From assembly GCF_009765355.1 (NCBI RefSeq), contig NZ_VTHK01000041.1, forward strand, positions 19,475-83,474: a stretch of DNA of 64,000 nt, in the 5' to 3' direction. The position numbers were made by a program, and so were the translations under genes. Positions 1 through 8,452 of this stretch are shown piece by piece. Position 1 is the first letter of the stretch. Each line of letters begins with the position of its first letter. The notes under the pieces were generated by a model. The model had not been told where the DNA came from, made no database searches, and saw only the letters and a list, made by a program, of their open reading frames with translations. The stretch comes from Amycolatopsis anabasis. GTDB taxonomy: Bacteria; Actinomycetota; Actinomycetes; Mycobacteriales; Pseudonocardiaceae.

Positions 1-111
1 CCGCGCACCCGCACCGGGGTCGCCGTGCTCGCCGCCCAGTCCCGGCCGGACCGGGCGGTCGACGAGCTGGGCGGCACCTTGCTGGAAGCCCTGGACGCCG
101 GTCACCGCTAG
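1..111 (+). CDS. C-terminal fragment of an unrecognised protein (5' end outside window)
   Basis: An open frame enters from the left edge and encodes 36 residues before a TAG at 109-111. The tail has a short hydrophobic strand (TGVAVLAAQ) followed by an amphipathic helix (DELGGTLLEALDAG). This resembles the last strand and helix of serine beta-lactamase or DD-peptidase-fold enzymes, but the fragment is too short to assign. Its TAG lies inside CTAG and overlaps the TAG of the convergent hydrolase gene, so the two genes end on the same four bases. Confidence 0.6.
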   Translation, partial: PRTRTGVAVLAAQSRPDRAVDELGGTLLEALDAGHR

Positions 112-902
112 CGGCCCGCGAAGGCGAGCACCGCCTCGACGAACTGCTCGGGGTCGCCGTCGATCCCCAGATGATCCTGCCCGTGCAACGGGATGAGGTC
201 GGCGTGCGGCAGCCGCGCGGCGATCGCCTCGGCCGCGGGCCGGAAGTACGCCGGGCCCTCGGTGCCGAGCAGCAGGCGGACCGGGATGGTGATCTTCTCG
301 AGCCGGTCGGAGATGGCGAAGTTCTCCACCCCGTCGAGTTCCCGCACGATGGTCGGCGCGGCGGCGAGCCGGGCCGACCAGATCGGCGTCCCCTTCATCG
401 CCTGGATGTCCATTGTGGACACGTGGATGACCTCGCGGAAGAACGTCTCCAGGATCGCCACCGGGTCGCCGGAGGCCGCGGCGGCCCGGACCCGTTCGAT
501 GGTTTCCGGCGGGACGATGGCCCGCCCGCCGACGGGCGCCGGTGGCTCGTAGAGGAACATCCGGTCGATCGCGTCGGTGACCAGGGCGGCTTCCAGCGAG
601 CACAGCGCGCCGTAGGAATGCCCGACGACGTAGACGTCCGGCCCGGCCGATTCCGCGACCGCGGCGATGTCCTCGCCCTCCCGGCGCAGGTCGTACGGGC
701 CGCGCTCGGCGATGCTGAGCCCGCGGCCGCGCCGGTCGACCACGTGCACGGTGAACCGCTCCGCGAGCGCGGCCACGACCGGCGTCCAGCGGCTGCGGTC
801 CGCGGCGCTGCCGTGCACCAGCACCATCGGCGGCCCCTGGCCGAGAACCTCGAAGCTGATCACCGTGCCGTCGCGGGATTCGACCGAGCTGAGTGGAGCC
901 AT
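108..902 (-). CDS. alpha/beta-fold hydrolase
   Basis: This 264-residue protein has the standard single-domain alpha/beta hydrolase plan. The oxyanion segment is LVHGSAADRSRW, followed by the DRRGRG turn. The nucleophile elbow is GHSYG near residue 97, and the catalytic His lies in HGQDHLG close to the C-terminus. No signal peptide is seen, so it is probably cytoplasmic; the substrate cannot be told from sequence. The start ATG at 902 (MAPLSSVESRDG) was chosen because the family usually begins just before the first strand. An in-frame ATG at 965 would add 21 residues unlike the family. There is no strong ribosome site before 902. The gene stands alone and converges on the partial gene at the left edge. 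Confidence 0.85.
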   Translation of the reverse strand: MAPLSSVESRDGTVISFEVLGQGPPMVLVHGSAADRSRWTPVVAALAERFTVHVVDRRGRGLSIAERGPYDLRREGEDIAAVAESAGPDVYVVGHSYGALCSLEAALVTDAIDRMFLYEPPAPVGGRAIVPPETIERVRAAAASGDPVAILETFFREVIHVSTMDIQAMKGTPIWSARLAAAPTIVRELDGVENFAISDRLEKITIPVRLLLGTEGPAYFRPAAEAIAARLPHADLIPLHGQDHLGIDGDPEQFVEAVLAFAGR

Positions 903-1112
903 ACCGCATGCTAGCCGGGACGCGCCGCGGGTGTGCGGGCATAACGCGAAACCGGTCGCGGGCATAGCTCTCGCGAATGCGATAAGCCGCCGATCGGTTG
1001 TACAGAACGGATTTCCGACTTTCGAAGGTAGCCCATTCCGCTCGACCGGGTGACGCTGAGCCTGTCTTGATTCAACCCTGCAGCGGCGTAAAGCCGCGGA
1101 ATCGAGTGATCC

Positions 1113-1829
1113 ATGAAACTGGCTCGTCTCGGCCTGGCTCTGGCGGGAATGACCCTCGCCTTGGTCGGAGCCACCCCACTGGCCTCAGCCTCCGAACCCA
1201 CCGGTGGCGCCACACCGATGATCATCGGTGGCCAGAACGCCACCAGCGGACCGTGGGCCGCCCGGATGTTCGTCGGCGGCCGCCAGACCTGTTCGGCCAC
1301 GATCATCGCGCCCACCTGGATCCTGACCGCCCGGCACTGCGCCGACGCGGGCACGGGTTACTCGTTCCGGGTCGGCAGCCTGGACCAGACCACCGGCGGC
1401 ACGATGGTCAACGGCACCCAGGCCACCCGGCATCCCAGCGCGGACATCGCGCTGATCAAGCTGGCCAACAGCGTCCAGGCGACCTACTCGCCGCTGGGCA
1501 CCACGGCGGACGTGCGGACCGGGCAGACCGTGCAGGTCTACGGCTGGGGAGCCACCAGCCGGTGCGGTTCGGAGATCAACTGCCAGTCCCGGTACCTCAA
1601 GGTCGCCAACGTGTCGGTGACCTCGGTCAACTCGCGTGACGCTTACAGCGGCATCGCCGTGCAGGCCCGGCGGGGCGACGGCATCACCGCCGGCGGCGAC
1701 TCGGGCGGCCCGATGTTCGCCAGCGGCCGCCAGGTGGGCGTCGCGTCCACGAGCGACCGGCAGACCGTCACCAACTACACCAACATCACCCGGTACCGCG
1801 ACTGGATCCAGCAGGTCGCCGGAGTCTGA
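1113..1829 (+). CDS. secreted chymotrypsin-fold (S1) serine protease
   Basis: The 238-residue preproprotein has a Sec signal peptide (about residues 1-26, ending ASA) and a short propeptide. The mature enzyme should start at IIGG (residue 37). The catalytic triad is visible: His75 in TARHC, Asp111 in DIALIKL and Ser197 in GDSGGP. It is therefore probably an active extracellular endopeptidase. The residue at the chymotrypsin-189 position is Ile (GITAGGDSGGP), and Cys191 of the usual 191-220 disulfide is Ala. A trypsin-like preference for Arg/Lys is thus unlikely, and homology transfer of 'trypsin' would mislead. It has its own upstream region of about 210 bp and is followed by a hairpin shared with the convergent PAP2 gene. 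Confidence 0.9.
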   Translation: MKLARLGLALAGMTLALVGATPLASASEPTGGATPMIIGGQNATSGPWAARMFVGGRQTCSATIIAPTWILTARHCADAGTGYSFRVGSLDQTTGGTMVNGTQATRHPSADIALIKLANSVQATYSPLGTTADVRTGQTVQVYGWGATSRCGSEINCQSRYLKVANVSVTSVNSRDAYSGIAVQARRGDGITAGGDSGGPMFASGRQVGVASTSDRQTVTNYTNITRYRDWIQQVAGV

Positions 1830-1842
1830 TGGCACGAGCCGC

Positions 1843-1877
1843 GGCGGCCGCTTCGGGATCGTTCCCGGGCGGCCGCC
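1843..1877. terminator. bidirectional hairpin between convergent genes
   Basis: GGCGGCCGC (1843-1851) pairs perfectly with GCGGCCGCC (1869-1877) across a 17-nt loop. It lies between the stop of the S1 protease (1829) and the stop of the PAP2 gene (1891), where a two-way terminator is expected. There is no T-run, as is common in high-GC actinomycetes. Confidence 0.6.
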
Positions 1878-1890
1878 TCGGTGTGTCCGG

Positions 1891-2628
1891 CTACGAGTGC
1901 ACCCGGTGGCGTGCGGGTCTTCGGAGTGGTTCCACGGTCCGGACGGGCGCGACGAGGAGGCGTCTTCGGCGGCAGATGAGCACCGCCGCGCAGTAGACGG
2001 CCCCGGACAGCGCGGCGGCGCCGAGCGCGTCGCTGGGCCGGTGCCAGCCGGCGATGACCACGGCGAACCCGGCCACCAGCGCCCAGGCGCCCCCGAGCAG
2101 GGAGAGCCCGGGGCGGGCCCGGCGCGGCGCGACCAGCAGCAGGGCCAGTCCGGTGGAGGTCGCGGCCGTGGCGTGCCCGCTGGGAAAACTGTTGTGCGTC
2201 AAGGAAGTATCCGGACCGAGTTCGGGGCGGGTCAGGACGAACAGTTTCAACAGGCGGGACGCGCCGATCGCACACGGAATGATCGCGGCCGCGGCGAGGC
2301 CCACCGCGAGCCGCTTCCGCGCGATTCCGATCAGCAGAATCACGGCCACCGAGCCGAGCAGGATCGCGATCTGGCCGATCAGTTCCAGCAATCGGTCCGA
2401 ACCTTCCTGGAGGGCCGGGGAGGTGTTCGTGGTGAGGGCGGCGAACAGTTCGCGATCCCAGCGCTGACCGGTGGCGGTGAGCACGAAACCGAAATAACCG
2501 GCGAGGAAGGCGGCGAGGCAACCGGCCAGGCCCAGTGCGGGGCCGCGCAGCGAAGGGGCGGCCCGGCGGCGGTGCCGGGGTGGCGCCGTTGTGCGAATCG
2601 GCGTGGCGGAATCAGCGCACAACGGCAT
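1891..2628 (-). CDS. PAP2-family membrane phosphatase
   Basis: This 245-residue integral membrane protein carries the three phosphatase motifs of the PAP2/lipid phosphatase family: KLFVLTRPELG (motif 1), SFPSGHATA (motif 2) and AGWHRPSD (motif 3). About six hydrophobic segments surround them. Members dephosphorylate lipid phosphates such as phosphatidate or undecaprenyl diphosphate on the outer face of the membrane; which substrate is used here is unknown. The start ATG at 2628 is preceded by GGAGAGG at good spacing. A longer frame from 2730 lacks such a site. The gene is a single unit, converging on the S1 protease. Confidence 0.88.
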   Translation of the reverse strand: MPLCADSATPIRTTAPPRHRRRAAPSLRGPALGLAGCLAAFLAGYFGFVLTATGQRWDRELFAALTTNTSPALQEGSDRLLELIGQIAILLGSVAVILLIGIARKRLAVGLAAAAIIPCAIGASRLLKLFVLTRPELGPDTSLTHNSFPSGHATAATSTGLALLLVAPRRARPGLSLLGGAWALVAGFAVVIAGWHRPSDALGAAALSGAVYCAAVLICRRRRLLVAPVRTVEPLRRPARHRVHS

Positions 2629-2936
2629 GGCGACCTCTCCCCGATGATAGGTCGAATAAAAACACGATTCATCCGGCGGCAATTGTTTCTTGACCGCTGG
2701 GGCGCGAAGCGGATAATTGGATATCCGCATCCTCGCTACTGCGAAGTAGGTTACTGGCGCCGGATGCGGTTAGCAAGAGATTAACCGACCAGATGTCCTT
2801 TCCGGATCGGTTGCCGGAGAAATTGTCATTCGGCTGCGGGTTCTCGATATTCGGGTACGGCCGGATGTGCTTGGTTCCGCCGCGAGACACGCCGAAGGCC
2901 CCGCGACACGCGCACGGGGCCTCCGGTTCGCCGTGG
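2629..2936. other. intergenic region with terminator only
   Basis: This 308-bp stretch separates the PAP2 start from the M14 stop. Its 2640-2830 part is markedly AT-richer than the flanks and probably holds the PAP2 promoter, but no clear -10/-35 pair could be chosen. The only structured element is the hairpin listed separately at 2896-2922. No credible coding frame is seen. Confidence 0.5.
2896..2922 (-). terminator. hairpin downstream of M14 carboxypeptidase
   Basis: AGGCCCCG (2896-2903) and CGGGGCCT (2915-2922) form a perfect 8-bp stem with an 11-nt loop. It begins 14 nt after the stop codon of the minus-strand M14 gene, so it is the likely terminator of that gene. Confidence 0.6.
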
Positions 2937-5417
2937 TCAGCGCTGACGTTGCTTGTTCGCCCGCGCCGAGTTGGTGCACACCTCACCGACGTCCACGGTC
3001 TGGCCGCGGTCGGCGTAGACGTCGGTCAGGCCGACCAGCCGGCCCGCCCGGTCGGTGCAGGTCAGGGTGTAGGCCTCCTTCGGACCGTACGTGGTGGGGA
3101 GCGGCGAGGCGAACTCGACCCTCCCCGCGGTCCAGTCGTCCGGACGCGCCGGATCGACCTGGTCGTAGTTGACGATCACCGCCGTGTAGTCACCGGCCGG
3201 CGGGTCGAACAGCACGGCCCGCTCGGAGTTCGTGCCGCCGTTCGCCGACTGGCTCACCAGCTTGCCCGCCGAATCGAAGACGTACAGGTCCCAGTCGGTC
3301 TCCTGGGACTTCCAGGAGATGGATACGGACAGTTTCCCGTTGTCCACTTCCGGCAACCCCTTGACGGTGAAGGGGATGCGCTCGGCCGTGGGGTTGCCCG
3401 GGAAACCGGTGTTCTCCGCGGGCACCCCGGCCGGATTGGCCAGTTCGATGCCCTGCTGGGCCGGCCCCTGCGGGTCGCGCCCGTAGCGTCCGGCCACATA
3501 GGGCCTGGTGGAGGGGTTGATCGACCACGCGAACCGGCCGCCGGTGGCCCGCAGGCTCGAGTTGAGCGTGTCCTTCACGTAGAGCGGCGGCCGCGTCGAG
3601 CCGTCCGGCTGGATCACCGGCGAGGTCGGCGTCTGGAACGTTTTGTGCAGCTGCAGCTGGTGACCCCGCGGGGCCGAACCGATCAGCGTCGAATGCGCTG
3701 CCGGATCGGCGGTGTTGGCCAGCATGTCCAGGAACGCCTGGCGGTTGCCGCCCTTGCCCGCGCCGGCGGCCGGGGGCAACCCGGCGTACTCGGCGACCAC
3801 GCCGTTGGCGTACCGCGGGTGGAACTCGCTCGGCCCCACCTCGAAGGTGAACCCGTAACCGCCGGTCGCCCAGTACGACCAGTCCTCGGTGGTTCCCGTG
3901 GTGTCGTACAGGCCCCAGGACGGTTCGCTGACGTACCCGTTGCGGGTGGCCATCTGGTCGCCGAGCGCCTTGTACGCGGGCTCGTCCAGCGGCGGCCGGG
4001 TGTCGGCCACCCCCGGCGCGCGCAGCACCAGGTTCGAGTAGGTGTGCAGGGTGATCAGGTTGGTCACCTGGCGGTTGGACACCAGGTCGCGGATGTTGCG
4101 GGTCTCCGGCTCGGAGAACGGCGCCGAGCCGCGGAAGGTGTCGTTGCTCCACGTGGTCGACGCGCCCGGGCCGCCCCAGAAGCCCGCGTAGTTGCGGTTG
4201 AGGTCGATGCCGCGCTGGCGACCGGCGGGGTTGCCCGCGCAGGTCCCGGTGCGGAACTCCGGCGGTGAATCGTCCGCCCGGCAGTTCTTGCGCTTCATCT
4301 CGTAGTCGAAGCGGGAGAAGTCGCCCTTGGGCTCGGCTTCGCGGGAGATGGAGAAGCCGTCCGGGTTGACGATCGGCACGACGATGTTGCGCGTCTTGCC
4401 GACCAGGGAGCGGATGGCCGGATCCTGCTTGGTGCCGTTGACGAGTTCGTAAACCCATTCCAGGGCGTGCTCACCGGCGGGCCACTCCCGGGCGTGGTGC
4501 ACGCCCATGCTCAGGAACACCGGTTTGCCGTCCGCGGTGTTCGCGACGCCGGTGGCGACCTCTGCGCCGACCACGTCCCGGCCCTCGATCGTGGGATTGG
4601 GCAGCGTGAAGGCCCTGACCAGCGCGGGATTCTTCCTCGCCAGTTCCTTCAGTTCGAAGTCGTACTCGTAGAGGTGGCGGTAGCTGGTGCGGCCGGACGG
4701 CAGCGCCGATGCCGCGGTTTTCGCGGCGTAGTCGGCGTCCGCGACGGCGTTCTCCTTGGACTTCCGGGAAAGGTCGGGGTCGATCGTGCGGAACCGCAGC
4801 CCGGTTTCGGTCAGGCGGGCGCGGTCGTCGTCATCGGCGAGGATGACCTCGACCCCGGAAGCGTCGCCTTTTTCGGTGACGTCCAGCTCGGTGGCGAGCA
4901 GGCGGCGCTGGTCCTCCCGCCGCGGGGTCTCCACCCGCACCAGTTCGGGGCGCGCGCCCGCCGCCGGTCCCTGCGGGGTCAGCGCGAGGAAGTCCACGCC
5001 GAGCGTCACCGTCCGGGCCGGGCCGGTGTACCGGCAGCCCTGCACGACGAGTTGTTGCCCCTTCCGCACGAAACTCTCGGCCAGTTCGTGGCTGCGCAAC
5101 GCGGACGATCCGGCGACGATCTTGCCGGTCGCCTTGTCGAACACGGCCAGATCCCAGTCGCCCTCGGCGCCGTCGCGCGGGGTCAGCCGGGCCTGGACGA
5201 GACCGTCCACCCCGGCGGTGACCTCGCGGACGTCGGCGCCGGGCGCGCCCTTGGCCAGCGGGGAAGCGAAGCAGGCGCGGGGAACCGCGCGGTCGGCCCG
5301 CAGCACGTTCTCCGCCGCGGTCGCGGTGGGTGTGGTGAGCGCGAACAGGACGACGCCGCTGGCACCGAGCGCGATCGCCGCCCGCACCGTCGTCGCCGAT
5401 CTCAGTCTTGACAACAT
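2937..5417 (-). CDS. secreted zinc carboxypeptidase, M14 family, with flanking beta-sandwich domains
   Basis: The 826-residue protein has a signal peptide (about 1-34, ending TAAA). An N-terminal beta-sandwich (GDWDLAVFDKATG) follows, then the M14 catalytic domain and a C-terminal beta-sandwich with a matching DWDLYVFDSAGK signature. The zinc and catalytic residues are present: HAREW (His and Glu ligands, near residue 307), DLNRN (substrate-carboxylate Arg), a third His in LHTYSN, and the catalytic Glu in FEVGPSEF (near 524). It should remove C-terminal residues from extracellular peptides. It is much longer than pancreatic-type enzymes (about 300 residues) because of the added sandwiches, which may bind polymer or cell wall. 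The start is supported by an AGGGG(TA)AGG-like ribosome site. It is monocistronic, with a terminator after the stop. Confidence 0.9.
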   Translation of the reverse strand: MLSRLRSATTVRAAIALGASGVVLFALTTPTATAAENVLRADRAVPRACFASPLAKGAPGADVREVTAGVDGLVQARLTPRDGAEGDWDLAVFDKATGKIVAGSSALRSHELAESFVRKGQQLVVQGCRYTGPARTVTLGVDFLALTPQGPAAGARPELVRVETPRREDQRRLLATELDVTEKGDASGVEVILADDDDRARLTETGLRFRTIDPDLSRKSKENAVADADYAAKTAASALPSGRTSYRHLYEYDFELKELARKNPALVRAFTLPNPTIEGRDVVGAEVATGVANTADGKPVFLSMGVHHAREWPAGEHALEWVYELVNGTKQDPAIRSLVGKTRNIVVPIVNPDGFSISREAEPKGDFSRFDYEMKRKNCRADDSPPEFRTGTCAGNPAGRQRGIDLNRNYAGFWGGPGASTTWSNDTFRGSAPFSEPETRNIRDLVSNRQVTNLITLHTYSNLVLRAPGVADTRPPLDEPAYKALGDQMATRNGYVSEPSWGLYDTTGTTEDWSYWATGGYGFTFEVGPSEFHPRYANGVVAEYAGLPPAAGAGKGGNRQAFLDMLANTADPAAHSTLIGSAPRGHQLQLHKTFQTPTSPVIQPDGSTRPPLYVKDTLNSSLRATGGRFAWSINPSTRPYVAGRYGRDPQGPAQQGIELANPAGVPAENTGFPGNPTAERIPFTVKGLPEVDNGKLSVSISWKSQETDWDLYVFDSAGKLVSQSANGGTNSERAVLFDPPAGDYTAVIVNYDQVDPARPDDWTAGRVEFASPLPTTYGPKEAYTLTCTDRAGRLVGLTDVYADRGQTVDVGEVCTNSARANKQRQR

Positions 5418-5513
5418 GTCCTTACCCCTCAGTGTTTCCGTCTTGGCCGGGTGGGCCGCGGTCGGATCACACTACGTCGGGAAACGCCGAGGGGATGCGG
5501 CCATAAGTAGGCA

Positions 5514-8447
5514 TTACCGGCTGTGAGACGGGAAGGGTGCGAGGAGTTCGTCGATCCGGTGCGGTCGGCCATTTTCCATCACCAGGCGCACGTCACCCAG
5601 CGCGGCGAGATCCTTCGTCGGGTCGCCACCGGTGACCACCAGGTCCGCGAGCTTGCCTGCCTCCACGCTGCCCAGCTCGTGGTCGACGCCGAGCTGGCGG
5701 GCCGCGGCCAGGGTCGCGCTGTGCAGCGCGGCGAAGGGCGCGACACCGTGCTTCCCCATGGCGCGCAGGTTCATGTGCATGCTGACCGCGGGATTGTCCA
5801 AAGGGGAATCCGTACCGGCGACGACCGTGCCACCGGCGGCCAGGATGCGCTTGATCACCCCGACCTCGCGGCGGGCCATCTCGGCGTTCCCGAAGAGGAA
5901 GCCGCACGGCCCCTTGCCTTGCGCGCACAGGAGTTCGGCGTGCAGGACGTCGCGCTCCTGGACGGGGTAGAGCGCGCGGACCCGGGGATCGTCGACGATT
6001 CCCGGATCGTCCGCGAGCAGGGCGCTCGAGCTGAACAGCGTGGTGCTGAGCGGCATGCCGCCCCGCGCGTGCAACCGGATCACGTCCTCGTAGACATTTC
6101 CGCGCGAGGAATTGCGGGAGAACCCGAACCCCCACTTCGTGGGACCGGCGAGGTGCTCTTTCATGTCCACGCCGTGCGCGATTCCGGGGTAGAGGTAGTG
6201 CGAGGTCGTCGGAATGCCCAGGGCGTGCGCCTGCCGGGTGACCCCGGCCTGCCAGTCGATCCGGAAGCGTTCGTAGGTCTTGACCAGGTCGTAGCCGAGT
6301 TCGCGGGCCCGTGACAGTTCCAGCGCCAGCTGGTGCTCGTCGAACACCGGCCGGGAGAACTCCCAGGACACCCGGTTTCCCTCGAGCATTTCACCGGTCA
6401 TGAAGAAGCGCGGCCCCACGCGCAGCCCCGCTTCCAGCGCTTCGCGGTCCTCCAGTGCGCGGTAGACCGGATCGCCGGTGGACCGGGTCGTGGTGATGCC
6501 GAAGGAGAGCAGCAGGCGGCCCTGCCGGTCGCCGTAGGATTTCGACCGCATCTCCTGGTGGTTGTGCATGTCGATGAGGCCGGGAACCACGGTCAGTTTC
6601 GAGGCGTCGATGAATCGGCGGCCGTCCGGGGGCCGATCGGGGCGGTGCGGTTCGATGCGCTCGATCCGGTTGCCGGTGACGAGAATGTCCACATCGGACC
6701 GCGGCTCGGGATGGCGGCCGTCCCAGAGGCGCCCGGCGTGGATCAAGATCCGCTCCGCGGGCCGGTCCGGGGTGAAGTTCAGGTCGACGGGCACCTCGCG
6801 CGACCAGGAGCCGTCCACGGCGACCATTCTGAGCCGCCCGTTGTTCAGGTACAGCAAGGATTTCGAGTCGCCGCTCCAGGTCGGCGCGTCGCTCGCGTGC
6901 GCGGTGACGCGCCGACCCGGGCCGGTCGGCGTACCTTGCGCGTCGACCGGCAGCACCCAGAGCGTGCTCTCCAGCGAGAAGGCCAGCCATTTCCCGTCGG
7001 GCGACCAGACCGGACCGTCGTCGCCGCGGGTCGAGACCGAGCGCTGCGGCGCGGGCTCGACGATCCGGCTGGTGCCCGAGGCGACGTCGGTCAGCTGGAT
7101 CCGGTTGTGCCCGGCGGCGAGCACCGCGAGCGCCAGCGTCTTCCCGTCCGCGGACCAGCTCGGCCTGCCCGGTGCGTTGAGCGGTGGGAGGACGCGGGTC
7201 ACCGCGCCGGTCGCCAGGTCGACGGTCTTGGTCTGCGCGGACTCGTCCTGGAAGGCCAGGACCCGATCGCCCGGGGCGAAGGCCGGGGCGACCTCGGTGC
7301 CGGGCAGCGAGGTCACCCGGCGCTCGGTGTTCGACGCCAGATCGAGGACGTACAGATCCTCGGTGCCCGCCTTGTCGGAGGCGTAGGCGATCGAGCGGCC
7401 GTCGCGGGAGAACACCGGATCGACCTCGTAGAACCCGTCGCGGGTGATCCGGCGCGGGGGCCCGCCGATCGGCATCAACCACAGGTCGTTGAGCGCCTTG
7501 AACACCACCGACCGGCCGTCCGGGGAGAGCGCGGGACCCGCGATTCCGCGCACCGGTTTCGGTGCGGTCGAATCGAAGTCGTATTCCTTGCGCGGGTACT
7601 GGTCGCGGGACAGCTTGAACGTCGCGGTGAACGGGACGGTCCGGGTGGCCCCGGCGAGGGTGGAGACCGCGATGTGCCCGTCGGCCCCGTGGAGCAACTC
7701 GTCGGGGGAGAGCCATTCCGGTGGGAAGCTGGACACGTCGCCGGAGGCGCCGATCGGGCCGGGCCGGTCGGACACCATGAGCCGCTGGGCTCCCTCGCGG
7801 GTGCGCAGGAAGGCGATCCGGTTGCCGTCCGGCGACCAGGAGGGCGCCGAGACGGAGCCGGGCGCCGCGGGGACCACCGTGCGGACCGCGCCGCTCGCCA
7901 GCTCGACGGCCTCGATCGTGTTGTCCCGGACGTAGGCGATGGCACGGCCGTCCGGCGACCACGTCGGCTGCGTTTCCGGGGCGGGCGCGGTGGTGACGCG
8001 GCGCAGGGCGCCGGTGCGGATATCGACCGTCCAGATGTCGTGGGAGCCCTCGCGGGCCGAGGCGAAGGCGACCTGAGTGCCGTCGGGGGAGAAGGCGGGT
8101 TGGAGGTCGTCGTGGTAGCCGCGGGTCAGCTGCCGCGTCTCGCCGTCGGTCGTGATGGTCCAGATGTGGAACGTGCCGTCGGCGAAGCCCTGCACCGCGA
8201 TGCTGCGGCCGTCGGGTGCGAGGTCGGGCCAGAACGGGTCGAGGAAGCCTTGGCGAATGGGTTTCGCCTGTCCGCCGGATCGGGGCAGGGTGAAGAGCTG
8301 GCCCTGGACGTCCAGGACCATCGTGCCGCTCTCCGGCGCGGCGGTCACCGCGAGGTTCGTGCCCTCGTCGACGGTGATTTCCTTGGCGTGGCCCGGAACG
8401 GGAGCGAGCCCGAGGACCAGTGTCAGGACGGCGAGGTGATGGAACAT
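5514..8447 (-). CDS. secreted amidohydrolase fused to a TolB/PD40 beta-propeller
   Basis: The 977-residue protein starts with a short signal peptide (HHLAVLTLVLGLAPVPGHA). About 550 residues of TolB-like propeller repeats follow (SPDG-Q/R-IAF blades such as PAFSPDGTQVAFAS and WSPDGRAIAYV). A metal-dependent amidohydrolase domain comes next, with the HxH motif in GLIDMHNHQEM (near residue 628) and the late Asp in VAGTDSPLDNP. Such enzymes hydrolyse amide, peptide or lactone bonds; the propeller probably sorts substrate. The same frame stays open for another 1.6 kb upstream, but that part is antisense-like composition over the next gene. The ATG at 8447 follows that gene by 5 nt and begins a proper signal peptide. 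It is therefore the second gene of a two-gene operon with the PQQ-type protein. Confidence 0.88.
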   Translation of the reverse strand: MFHHLAVLTLVLGLAPVPGHAKEITVDEGTNLAVTAAPESGTMVLDVQGQLFTLPRSGGQAKPIRQGFLDPFWPDLAPDGRSIAVQGFADGTFHIWTITTDGETRQLTRGYHDDLQPAFSPDGTQVAFASAREGSHDIWTVDIRTGALRRVTTAPAPETQPTWSPDGRAIAYVRDNTIEAVELASGAVRTVVPAAPGSVSAPSWSPDGNRIAFLRTREGAQRLMVSDRPGPIGASGDVSSFPPEWLSPDELLHGADGHIAVSTLAGATRTVPFTATFKLSRDQYPRKEYDFDSTAPKPVRGIAGPALSPDGRSVVFKALNDLWLMPIGGPPRRITRDGFYEVDPVFSRDGRSIAYASDKAGTEDLYVLDLASNTERRVTSLPGTEVAPAFAPGDRVLAFQDESAQTKTVDLATGAVTRVLPPLNAPGRPSWSADGKTLALAVLAAGHNRIQLTDVASGTSRIVEPAPQRSVSTRGDDGPVWSPDGKWLAFSLESTLWVLPVDAQGTPTGPGRRVTAHASDAPTWSGDSKSLLYLNNGRLRMVAVDGSWSREVPVDLNFTPDRPAERILIHAGRLWDGRHPEPRSDVDILVTGNRIERIEPHRPDRPPDGRRFIDASKLTVVPGLIDMHNHQEMRSKSYGDRQGRLLLSFGITTTRSTGDPVYRALEDREALEAGLRVGPRFFMTGEMLEGNRVSWEFSRPVFDEHQLALELSRARELGYDLVKTYERFRIDWQAGVTRQAHALGIPTTSHYLYPGIAHGVDMKEHLAGPTKWGFGFSRNSSRGNVYEDVIRLHARGGMPLSTTLFSSSALLADDPGIVDDPRVRALYPVQERDVLHAELLCAQGKGPCGFLFGNAEMARREVGVIKRILAAGGTVVAGTDSPLDNPAVSMHMNLRAMGKHGVAPFAALHSATLAAARQLGVDHELGSVEAGKLADLVVTGGDPTKDLAALGDVRLVMENGRPHRIDELLAPFPSHSR

Positions 8448-8452
8448 GGCGA

